NCBI GenBank assembly: GCA_902795835.1
Contig: CADBNA010000329.1
Location: 1 to 15,440, forward strand
Direction of reading: 5' to 3'
From: an uncultured Lachnospiraceae bacterium
GTDB lineage: Bacteria > Bacillota_A > Clostridia > Lachnospirales > Lachnospiraceae
Length of the DNA stretch: 15,440 nt
Below are positions 7,179-13,349 of this stretch, one piece after another. How positions within the stretch are numbered: the stretch's first letter is position 1; each line of letters starts with the position of its first letter. The position numbers were made by a program, and so were the translations under genes. The notes under the pieces were generated by a model. It did not search any database, was not told the origin of the DNA, and saw only the letters and a program-made list of their open reading frames with translations.

Positions 7179-8696
7179 ATGAGAACCTGTGGTATTCTTT
7201 TTCCTGTTTCTTCCCTGCCGTCCAGGTATGGAATCGGCTGCTTCTCCCGGGAAGCTTTTCAGTTTATCGATTTTCTGCATGATGCCGGTCAGGGCTGCTG
7301 GCAGATTCTGCCCGTAGGACCGACCGGATACGGGGATTCCCCGTATCAGCCGGTGTCCGCATTTGCCGGGAATCCGTATTTTATCTCCCCGGAAGTTCTG
7401 ACAGAAGAGGGATTTCTGAAGCAGGAGGAATGTGACAGCCGGAACTGGGGATCCGATCCGGAAAGAGTGGATTACGGCGCACTGTACACAGGCAGACAGG
7501 AGCTGCTGCGTCTTGCTTTCGGCCGCTTTCCGGAAAAGCTGAGTGCCGACAGGGATCTTCGGAAGGAGTGGGAAGCCTTCGCTGAGAAAGAACAGTGGTG
7601 GCTGGATGATTATGCGCTGTACATGACCATTAAGGAACTGTCAGACGGCCGTGCCTGGAGTGACTGGGAAGAGCCGCTCCGCATGAGAGATGAAAAGGCC
7701 CTGGATGCGATCCGGGAGCAGGAAAAAGAGAAGCTGCAGTATTACAGCTTCCTGCAGTTCCTGTTCAGCCGCCAGTGGGACAGACTCCGCGCCTATGCAA
7801 AAGAGAAGCAGGTTCGCATCATAGGCGACATTCCCTTTTATGCGGCAATGGACAGCGCTGATACATGGGCACATCCGGAAGTGTTCATGATGGATAAAGA
7901 CCGCAGACCGGCTGAGGTGGCAGGCTGCCCGCCGGATGCTTTTTCGCCGACAGGGCAGAAATGGGGCAATCCGGTCTATGACTGGAAGAAACTGAAAAAG
8001 GCAGGATACGACTGGTGGATCAGGCGGATGGAGCGGAGCCTGGAGCTGTATGATGTGCTGCGGATTGATCATTTCCACGGATTTGATCAATACTATGCTA
8101 TTCCGGCAGCGGATGAGACTGCGGAAAACGGCGTGCTCTGCAAAGGGCCGGGCCTGGATTTTTTCCGGGTGCTGCGGGAGAAGCTGGGAGATATTCCGGT
8201 GATAGCCGAGGACCTTGGAAATGTCACGGAAGAAAACCTGAAACTTCTGAAAGAGACCGGGTTTCCGGGAATGAAGGTGCTGCAGTATGCCTATACCAGC
8301 TGGGACAGCATCTATCTGACGCACCGGCACGAAAAGAACTGTGTCGTGTACACAGGCACACATGATAATACGACGGCCCTCGCCTGGGTGGAAGACCTGC
8401 GGGACGGAGAGAGAGACTATGTCCGCCGGTATATTAACTCCGAGAATACGGATTACGGACGCTTTGTATGGGATTTTATCCGGGAAGCCTACCGGTCTGT
8501 CGCGGATCTGTGCATAATTCCGCTGCAGGATTATCTGGTTAAGGGCAGGGAAGCCCGCCTGAATGCGCCGGGGACGGCGGAAGGCAACTGGCAGTGGCGG
8601 CTGCTGCCGGGTTTTCTCTCCGGGGATCTCTGCCGCAGCATCAGGGGACTTTCCGAGCTGTACGGCCGCATTCCGCAGGAGGAAAAAGATGAATAA
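7179..8696 (+). CDS. malQ: 4-alpha-glucanotransferase (amylomaltase, GH77)
   Basis: This 505-residue cytoplasmic enzyme transfers alpha-1,4-glucan segments between maltodextrins or glycogen chains, releasing glucose. The N-terminus is typical of the family: GILFPVSSLPSRYGIG (5-20), then WQILPVGPTGYGDSPYQ and SAFAGNP. The three GH77 catalytic residues are visible: nucleophile D297 in LRIDHFHGF, acid/base E344 in IAEDLG, and D396 in YTGTHDN. Their numbers are close to those of the Thermus enzyme (D293, E340, D395). Its length of about 500 is normal, and it lacks the long N-terminal extension of the E. coli MalQ type. GGAGGA (7166-7171) lies 7 bases before the ATG. The last eight bases overlap the start of yfbR. 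No maltose transporter, phosphorylase or regulator is nearby, so it may serve general glycogen and maltodextrin turnover. Confidence 0.96.
   Translation: MRTCGILFPVSSLPSRYGIGCFSREAFQFIDFLHDAGQGCWQILPVGPTGYGDSPYQPVSAFAGNPYFISPEVLTEEGFLKQEECDSRNWGSDPERVDYGALYTGRQELLRLAFGRFPEKLSADRDLRKEWEAFAEKEQWWLDDYALYMTIKELSDGRAWSDWEEPLRMRDEKALDAIREQEKEKLQYYSFLQFLFSRQWDRLRAYAKEKQVRIIGDIPFYAAMDSADTWAHPEVFMMDKDRRPAEVAGCPPDAFSPTGQKWGNPVYDWKKLKKAGYDWWIRRMERSLELYDVLRIDHFHGFDQYYAIPAADETAENGVLCKGPGLDFFRVLREKLGDIPVIAEDLGNVTEENLKLLKETGFPGMKVLQYAYTSWDSIYLTHRHEKNCVVYTGTHDNTTALAWVEDLRDGERDYVRRYINSENTDYGRFVWDFIREAYRSVADLCIIPLQDYLVKGREARLNAPGTAEGNWQWRLLPGFLSGDLCRSIRGLSELYGRIPQEEKDE
8677..8682 (+). promoter_or_regulatory. 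Ribosome binding site of yfbR inside malQ
   Basis: AGGAGG lies 6 bases before the ATG at 8689 and within the last codons of malQ. It sets the yfbR start. The frame is open back to 8563, but that stretch is malQ read out of frame and is not seen in YfbR proteins. Translation of the two genes is probably coupled. Confidence 0.85.
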
Positions 8697-9285
8697 TACT
8701 TTTTTCGCCATGCTTTCCCGTATGAAGTATATCGAGCGGTGGGCTCTGATGCGCAGTTCCCGTCCGGAGAACCTGAGTGAGCATTCTCTGGAGGTTGCCA
8801 TGATCGCGCATGCGCTCTGCATGATCGGCAATATACGGTACGGACGCCATCTTCCGGCGGAGCGGGCGGCACTGGTTGGGCTGTATCATGATGCTTCAGA
8901 GATCATCACGGGCGATATGCCTACGCCCGTGAAGTATTATAACAGGGATATCCGGGATGCCTACCGGCAGGTAGAGGCGGTGGCGGAAAGCCGGCTTCTG
9001 GAGAAACTGCCGGATGATCTGCGGGAAGCCTATGCCTCTGTGTTCCGCGGAGAGGATACCCCGGAGGATATGTACATGCGCCGGCTTGTCAAGGCGGCAG
9101 ACAGGCTCTCCGCCCTGATCAAATGCATAGAAGAAGAAAAAGCGGGCAATACGGAATTCCGCACTGCCAGAGACTCCACAATGGAACTGCTGCAGCAGCT
9201 GCGGGCCGATTGCCCGGAGGTGAATGATTTTATGAATGAGTTTCTGCCCGCTTACGGCAGGACGCTGGATGAACTGTCAGGCTGA
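8689..9285 (+). CDS. yfbR: 5'-deoxynucleotidase, HD-domain (YfbR-like)
   Basis: This 198-residue protein closely matches E. coli YfbR (199 residues), an HD-domain phosphohydrolase that removes the 5'-phosphate from deoxyribonucleoside monophosphates and so tunes dNTP pools. The conserved RMKYIERWALMR segment opens the protein, followed by ENLSEHSLEVAMIAHAL with metal ligand H32. LYHDASEIITGDMPTPVKYYN carries H67 and D68, and VKAADRLSALIKC carries D138. These four correspond to H33, H68, D69 and D137 of the E. coli enzyme. The C-terminal FMNEFLPAYGRTLDELSG is also conserved. The start overlaps the end of malQ by 8 bases, suggesting co-translation, although no metabolic link between the two enzymes is known to me. 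The last 34 bases overlap the end of the convergent vanY gene. Function is assigned with good confidence from the strong similarity. Confidence 0.94.
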   Translation: MNNTFFAMLSRMKYIERWALMRSSRPENLSEHSLEVAMIAHALCMIGNIRYGRHLPAERAALVGLYHDASEIITGDMPTPVKYYNRDIRDAYRQVEAVAESRLLEKLPDDLREAYASVFRGEDTPEDMYMRRLVKAADRLSALIKCIEEEKAGNTEFRTARDSTMELLQQLRADCPEVNDFMNEFLPAYGRTLDELSG

Positions 9286-10385
9286 TTGCCGGTTCCGGAA
9301 GGGACATCCACATATTTTTCAAGGTATTCTTCCAGACAGAGATCTTCACTGTGCATGACGCGGGCGGCGGTCAGTCCGACATAGCGGTAATGCCACGGTT
9401 CAAATATAATGCCTGTGATGTCGGATTTATCAGTGGGATAACGGACGACAAAGCCATATTGCCAGCAGTTCTCCATCAGCCACTGCTGTGCCGGCTCGTC
9501 CAGCTGGCTCTCGTCGACATCCGGGTTTGTGGTCGTGCCGATATCCACTGCCAGTCCCAGCTCATGTTCGCTGGTGCCCGGAACGGCAACGGATTCGCCG
9601 GCATGCATCCGGGCGGTCTCCAGATCCTCCCCTGCACCCAGGTACAGGTCCGTCATATTCTGGAAATACAGCTCCTGCAGCTCGTGTTCGCGAAAGCCGG
9701 AAATAACCAGGGGATTCAGACCTTCCAGCCGGCAGGCCGTCAGCATCTTCAGAAGGGCGTCACAGCAGCGGGCGTCGGTATACTGGTCATTTTCTACCAG
9801 TACCACCTCGGGATCATAGCCTTCGGGAATCGGGTGATCGGCATTTACAAGGATCAGGCACCAGTCATCTGCGGGATCGTAGTCTGACGTGTCCGGTGCG
9901 GGAGTCGGCTCTGGCGTCTCCGTCGGGGCGGGCTCGGGCGTTTCCACCGATGACGCTGACACTTCGTCAGAAACCGGCGGGGAGGCGGAGGCGGCAGCTT
10001 TGGCCTCCTCCAGATCCTTCAAAGCCTGTTCGGCTTCCGAGACGGACAGGTCGGAGGGAGACAGCGGGGTGCGGTGAAACTGCCAGATCCCGAAGCCCGC
10101 CGCAAGAACTGCCGCGGTGAGGATGCCGACGGCAATACGCGCGCGTCTCCGGCGCTTCCGCGCGGCAGCCTTTTCAGCCGCCTCCCTCCTGCGGGCTGCG
10201 GCCGCGCGCTCTGCCCTGATCTTTGCCTCACGTGCCGCCCTGCCGGAAGAAGGATTATCCCGCAGGTATTTGCCGATTATGTCGTCATTCATCAGCCTGC
10301 GCTGCTCTGCTTCTCCTTCATCGGAATCCAGATATCTGCCCAGGATTTCATCTGTTTTATAATCTCTGATATCTTTTTTATCCAT
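9252..10385 (-). CDS. Membrane-anchored VanY-family D,D-carboxypeptidase
   Basis: The protein has 377 residues from the ATG at 10383-10385. A cytosolic N-terminal tail (1-48) carries two near-copies of a short motif, TDEILGRYL and NDDIIGKYL. A basic, Ala-rich probable helix (49-83) ends in RKRRRRAR, followed by one membrane segment (84-103), so the rest should lie outside the cell. After a Pro/Thr/Glu-rich linker (148-166, ETPEPAPTETPEPTPAPDT) comes the VanY domain: SGFREHELQELYF (229-241), SEHELGLAVDIG with zinc ligands H274 and D281, and FEPWHYRYVG with catalytic E329 and ligand H332. Such enzymes trim the terminal D-Ala from peptidoglycan stem peptides. No vanRS, vanH or van ligase gene is near, so housekeeping wall remodelling is likelier than glycopeptide resistance. 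An upstream in-frame TTG at 10424 is rejected as start because it is the promoter -35 box. The C-terminal tail after SGTGNQ overlaps yfbR and looks dispensable. Confidence 0.92.
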   Translation of the reverse strand: MDKKDIRDYKTDEILGRYLDSDEGEAEQRRLMNDDIIGKYLRDNPSSGRAAREAKIRAERAAAARRREAAEKAAARKRRRRARIAVGILTAAVLAAGFGIWQFHRTPLSPSDLSVSEAEQALKDLEEAKAAASASPPVSDEVSASSVETPEPAPTETPEPTPAPDTSDYDPADDWCLILVNADHPIPEGYDPEVVLVENDQYTDARCCDALLKMLTACRLEGLNPLVISGFREHELQELYFQNMTDLYLGAGEDLETARMHAGESVAVPGTSEHELGLAVDIGTTTNPDVDESQLDEPAQQWLMENCWQYGFVVRYPTDKSDITGIIFEPWHYRYVGLTAARVMHSEDLCLEEYLEKYVDVPSGTGNQPDSSSSVLP

Positions 10386-10395
10386 AACATTTTTC

Positions 10396-10424
10396 AGTAT
10401 AGAAAAAACGCTCTGCAAAGTCAA
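10396..10424 (-). promoter_or_regulatory. Strong sigma-A-type promoter of the vanY-like gene
   Basis: On the minus strand, TTGACT (10419-10424) and TATACT (10396-10401) are separated by exactly 17 bases, each matching the consensus at five of six positions. The expected transcript start (10388-10390) is only 3-5 bases before the ATG at 10383-10385, and no Shine-Dalgarno sequence precedes that ATG. The message is therefore predicted to be nearly leaderless, unless translation begins further inside, for example at Met32. Confidence 0.75.
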
Positions 10425-10437
10425 TCATGCAAAGCGG

Positions 10438-10467
10438 TTGAAATATGGGCTGTGCATGGCATATAAT
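10438..10467 (+). promoter_or_regulatory. Promoter of the TPM / zinc-ribbon operon
   Basis: TTGAAA (10438-10443) and a consensus TATAAT (10462-10467) are separated by 18 bases. The expected start is near 10474, giving a leader of about 105 bases before the ATG at 10580. Its -35 box lies only 13 bases from the -35 box of the divergent vanY promoter, so one bound protein could affect both. Confidence 0.7.
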
Positions 10468-10473
10468 AGAATA

Positions 10474-10579
10474 TGATTACAACGCTAATAGTCCCGAACC
10501 CACGCAAGCTCGCTGGCAAGTGGGTGAAAGGACTTGTGGCGTGCCCCGACATGAAGATAAATAGGAAAGGACTTCTCAT
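10474..10579 (+). ncRNA. Candidate structured leader RNA with a decoy ribosome site
   Basis: Inside the expected leader, AGTCC (10490-10494) pairs with GGACT (10530-10534) and ACCCAC (10498-10503) with GTGGGT (10520-10525). This makes a two-part hairpin with a CGA / GAAA internal loop and a 16-base terminal loop. The nine bases AAAGGACTT occur twice: at 10527-10535 in this hairpin, and at 10566-10574, where they form the ribosome site of the next gene. AGTCC could pair with either copy, so the RNA could switch between an exposed and a hidden ribosome site. Further pairings are possible, such as CACGC (10501-10505) with GCGTG (10539-10543) and CAAGT (10517-10521) with ACTTG (10532-10536). I do not recognise a known riboswitch class. 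Existence of the hairpin is well supported; regulatory function is inferred. Confidence 0.45.
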
Positions 10580-11380
10580 ATGCCTGTCAGAAAACAAAAA
10601 CACAACCGGGGTCTGCTGCTCCTGATGGGTCTGCTGCTCTGCCTGCTTATTTCCGGCGGTGCCGCGGCGGCGGAAGCGGAGACAGCCCTGGTCGCGGATT
10701 ATTATTCTCTCTTTACTGCAGATGAAGTGCGTTCGCTCGATGAGCAGTGCAGAGCTTTTTATGACCGGAACGGTCTGCCGGTTTTCATCCTGACGGCTGA
10801 CAATGCAACGGTGGGCGGTTCTTCCGACAGCGCAACCGTTTCGTTTATCGAGGACTATGCGGACCGGAATTTCAGCGGAGACTGCGTCGGCCTGATCATA
10901 AATATGGAGACGCGGTATCTGTATCTGGATATCAAATGTGATACCGAAGAGACCCGCAGCCGGCTGACAGATGCTAAGCAGAGACGGATACAGGATGCCG
11001 TACGCGATTCGCTGGCGTCCGGAGACTGGTACGGCGGCGCGCAGGCGTTTATCCGTCAGACAGACGAGGAGTACAACCGGTTTGCCGGAACTGGCGGAGA
11101 AGACAGCGGCATGCTGCAGTACGGCATCTGCGGAATTCTGGCGGCACTCTGTACCGGCATTGTGTTCTCAGCCCGTGTTTCCAGACACCGGGAGAAGAAG
11201 ATTGCCGTGAGCGCCGATCCTTATGTGGTGGGCGGCGGCATCCGCCTCACCCGCCAGACAGACGATTTTGTGCGGACCTATGTGACCAGGGTGGCCAAAC
11301 CCAAAGAGAGCAGCGGAGGAACTTCTACCCATCATTCGTCCGGAGGCCACACACACAGCGGCGGCGGAAGTCATTTCTGA
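10580..11380 (+). CDS. TPM-domain membrane protein (YdjH/YgcG-like)
   Basis: The 266-residue protein starts with a signal peptide (basic residues 1-10, hydrophobic 11-27, then a run of Ala around 28-36). A TPM domain follows at about residues 37-170, with DYYSLFTADEVRSLDEQ, LPVFILTADNA, DCVGLIINMETRYLYLD and SGDWYGGAQAFI. A second hydrophobic segment at about 177-198 anchors it in the membrane, leaving a cytosolic part that ends in a Ser/Gly/His tail (SSGGTSTHHSSGGHTHSG, then GGSHF). Glycine- and serine-rich C-termini are usual for TPM proteins; the five histidines here could bind metal. TPM proteins act at the envelope or in photosystem repair and have been reported as phosphatases, but the function of this subgroup is not settled. 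GGAAAGGA lies 8 bases before the ATG. The next gene begins 9 bases after the stop. The pair resembles ydjH and ydjG of the B. subtilis pspA-ydjGHI operon. Confidence 0.85.
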   Translation: MPVRKQKHNRGLLLLMGLLLCLLISGGAAAAEAETALVADYYSLFTADEVRSLDEQCRAFYDRNGLPVFILTADNATVGGSSDSATVSFIEDYADRNFSGDCVGLIINMETRYLYLDIKCDTEETRSRLTDAKQRRIQDAVRDSLASGDWYGGAQAFIRQTDEEYNRFAGTGGEDSGMLQYGICGILAALCTGIVFSARVSRHREKKIAVSADPYVVGGGIRLTRQTDDFVRTYVTRVAKPKESSGGTSTHHSSGGHTHSGGGSHF

Positions 11381-11389
11381 GGAGGAACT

Positions 11390-12508
11390 ATGGCAAACAG
11401 AGTATACAGATGTCCGGCCTGCGGAGGAGAACTGGAGTGGTCACCATCGGCGCAGAAGCTCCGCTGCCCGTACTGCGGGTCAGAATTTGACCTGTCTGAA
11501 TTCGATAGAAAGGAAGAGGGAATCGGGCAGGAGCTGGACAGTGACGATTACGAAAAAGGAGAGGACGCAGGAGCGGCGGGACATACCAGCACCTCGGACG
11601 CGACAGATGACTCTGCCGTCAATCCGCAGGATCTCCGCGTCTATCGCTGCAGGAACTGCGGCGCGGAAATCATCACCGACAAGACAACGATGGCAACCAG
11701 CTGCGCATTCTGCAACAGCCCGGTCGTGCTGACGGAACAGCTGGATACGGAATTTCGCCCGAAGTGGATTCTGCCGTTCCGCATTGAGAGAAAACGGGTA
11801 GAGCAGATTTATCTGGACTATGTGAAGTCACGTCCCTTTACGCCGAAGGAATTTACTTCCAGAGCCCAGATTGAAAAGATCAAGGGCATCTATATTCCTT
11901 TCTGGATGTACCACATGGATCTGTCAGGCTCGCTGGACGCAACAGGTGAGACGGTCATGACGACCTCTGACAGGGATTATGTCTACACCCACCATAAGGT
12001 GTTTCACATTGTCCGGAACGGAATTGTGAACATCGACAAGCTCCCTGTTGACGCGTCTTCGAAAACGCCGAATGACGCGATGGACAGCATAGAACCGTTT
12101 GACTACAATGACCTGAAGCCGTTCCGCATGTCCTATATGGCAGGCTTCCTGGCCGAGAGATATGACGAGGATATGCAGCAGTGCCGGGACAGAGCCATGG
12201 TCCGGGCCAGAAATACCGTTGAGCAGAAGCTTGCCTCCACGATCAGCGGCTATTCCAGCCTCCATGTGACGTCAACCAATATTGAGCCGCTGCCCGGAAA
12301 ACCGGTCCGGGCTGAATATGCGATGCTGCCGGTCTACCTGCTGTTCACAAAGTACCTGGGCAGGGATTATCTGTTTGCCGTCAACGGACAGACAGGAAAA
12401 GCCGTAGGCAATGTTCCCGTTTCAAAAACAAGGGCCGCACTGTTCTGTGCGCCCCTGTTCGGAATACTGTTTGTACTGTTTTCTGCTATTGCCTACATGT
12501 TTTTCTGA
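11390..12508 (+). CDS. Double zinc-ribbon membrane protein (YdjG-like)
   Basis: This 372-residue protein opens with two TFIIB-type zinc ribbons. The first uses C8, C11, C26 and C29 (YRCPACGGELEW, LRCPYCGSEFD); the second uses C87, C90, C105 and C108 (YRCRNCGAEII, SCAFCNSPVV). An acidic low-complexity spacer (about 40-80) separates them. The body (about 115-345) is a conserved domain with LPFRIERKRVEQIYLDYV, IYIPFWMYHMDLSGS, DYNDLKPFRMSYMAGFLAERYD, EYAMLPVYLLFTKYLG and DYLFAVNGQTGKAVG. A C-terminal hydrophobic segment (about 348-372) anchors it. Similar proteins are often labelled zinc-ribbon or RNA polymerase subunit P-like proteins. The membrane anchor and full body make a polymerase role unlikely; the match to B. 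subtilis YdjG is better. AGGAGG lies just before the ATG and overlaps the stop of the TPM gene. Molecular function is unknown. Neither pspA nor an SPFH-domain ydjI gene is adjacent. Confidence 0.82.
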   Translation: MANRVYRCPACGGELEWSPSAQKLRCPYCGSEFDLSEFDRKEEGIGQELDSDDYEKGEDAGAAGHTSTSDATDDSAVNPQDLRVYRCRNCGAEIITDKTTMATSCAFCNSPVVLTEQLDTEFRPKWILPFRIERKRVEQIYLDYVKSRPFTPKEFTSRAQIEKIKGIYIPFWMYHMDLSGSLDATGETVMTTSDRDYVYTHHKVFHIVRNGIVNIDKLPVDASSKTPNDAMDSIEPFDYNDLKPFRMSYMAGFLAERYDEDMQQCRDRAMVRARNTVEQKLASTISGYSSLHVTSTNIEPLPGKPVRAEYAMLPVYLLFTKYLGRDYLFAVNGQTGKAVGNVPVSKTRAALFCAPLFGILFVLFSAIAYMFF

Positions 12509-12553
12509 GTGACTGCCTGTGCAGAGCACTGTGCCATGCTGCAGCCTAAAATG

Positions 12554-12575
12554 CAAGATCGCTTCGGCGATCTTG
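12554..12575. terminator. Bidirectional intrinsic terminator with UUCG loop
   Basis: CAAGATCGC and GCGATCTTG form a perfect 9-bp stem closed by TTCG, an unusually stable tetraloop. It is followed on the plus strand by TCTTCTTTT and on the minus strand by ATTTTAGG, so each strand has a U-rich tail. It lies 45 bases after the zinc-ribbon gene and 15 bases after the minus-strand prsW-like gene, ideally placed to end both convergent operons. Confidence 0.88.
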
Positions 12576-12590
12576 TCTTCTTTTGCGTAT

Positions 12591-13316
12591 TCAGCGTATC
12601 TGCTGGTCCGTGCGCGCCTCCTTTCTGACCGTACGGAAGATGATGATATAGATGGCGATCACGACGAGTGCAAAGATCAGCATGGAAGACATGGTGCTGA
12701 GCATTGCGCAGGTGTCATACAGACCGTGAATAAAGACAGACAGCAGATAGCCCTTCAGGATATTGACTTTTGCCTGGTCCGGACGGCCCATGTTTTCACA
12801 TTGCCGTGCCCGGCCGTAATAGATGCCGAACAGCACTGCAAAGCCCATGTGACCGGGGATGGAGAGCAGCGCCCGCGGGATCAGGACGGAAGGCCCGTAG
12901 CCGAGACCGTAGATAATGTTCTCCATACCGGCAAAGCCCAGGGAGGTAAACACCGCATAGACAACTCCGTCAAAGCGGAAGTTGAAAAACGGTTTTTTCC
13001 ACACCCGCAGATGCATCAGGAAATATTTGGTTCCTTCTTCGACCGCGGCCACTACCAGAAAAGCCATAAGGATGGTGTAGACCGGGCTGGCCGGACTGAG
13101 ACCGGACAGGTCCAGCGCGATGGTTCCGATGGTTTCCAGAATCATAGAGAGAAGTCCTGCCAGCACACCCATGAGCAGCAGGCTCAGAAGGAGCCCCATA
13201 GGCTCCTTTTCCAGTTTGTCCTGCCGGTAGATATAGATCAGCAGAAGAGCTGCCGGCAGGACAGCAAGGGTTATATATACAAAATACAGGGCCATTCCCG
13301 GCATCAGAAGAAACAT
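12591..13316 (-). CDS. PrsW-family glutamic-type intramembrane protease
   Basis: This 241-residue, very hydrophobic protein has about seven or eight membrane segments and the marks of the PrsW/M82 family: the paired glutamates of AAVEEGTKYF (E93, E94, K97), FDGVVYAVFTSLGFAGMEN (D116, E132), PGHMGFA (H156) and HGLYD (H197, D201). In B. subtilis, PrsW cuts the anti-sigma factor RsiW inside or next to the membrane, the first step in releasing sigma W under envelope stress. The substrate here is unknown, and no sigma/anti-sigma gene pair lies in the window. The ATG at 13314-13316 has GGAAGG 5 bases upstream (minus strand, 13322-13327). It lies 33 bases downstream of the clostripain-like gene and probably shares its transcript, which would end at the hairpin at 12554-12575. 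The family call is firm; the role is inferred. Confidence 0.9.
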   Translation of the reverse strand: MFLLMPGMALYFVYITLAVLPAALLLIYIYRQDKLEKEPMGLLLSLLLMGVLAGLLSMILETIGTIALDLSGLSPASPVYTILMAFLVVAAVEEGTKYFLMHLRVWKKPFFNFRFDGVVYAVFTSLGFAGMENIIYGLGYGPSVLIPRALLSIPGHMGFAVLFGIYYGRARQCENMGRPDQAKVNILKGYLLSVFIHGLYDTCAMLSTMSSMLIFALVVIAIYIIIFRTVRKEARTDQQIR

Positions 13317-13349
13317 AAGAACCTTCCTTTCATTTGAATCCGAATTGCA

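Noticed and set aside
8563..8688. In-frame upstream extension of yfbR by 42 residues
   Set aside because: It is malQ coding sequence out of frame; YfbR proteins begin where the ATG at 8689 does, and AGGAGG sits just before it.
7641..8831. A 396-codon open frame antisense to malQ and yfbR
   Set aside because: It has no recognisable domain and no ribosome site, while the opposite strand encodes all GH77 catalytic motifs. GC-rich codon use makes such antisense frames common.
9252..10385. Vancomycin resistance locus
   Set aside because: Only a VanY-type domain is present; no vanR/S, vanH, D-Ala-D-Lac ligase or vanX gene is in the flanking sequence.
10490..10550. HDV-like, hammerhead or twister ribozyme in the leader before the TPM gene
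   Set aside because: Hairpin order and core bases do not fit: no HDV double pseudoknot with a suitable 7-bp P1, no CUGAUGA for hammerhead and no twister core.
11390..12508. RNA polymerase subunit P or phage replication protein
   Set aside because: Only the zinc ribbons suggest this. The large conserved body and C-terminal membrane anchor fit the YdjG-like family better, and no phage genes are near.
12519..13337. A 272-codon open frame opposite the prsW-like gene
   Set aside because: Its composition (many His, Gln, Asp) mirrors a hydrophobic membrane protein read backwards, and it would run through the terminator hairpin.
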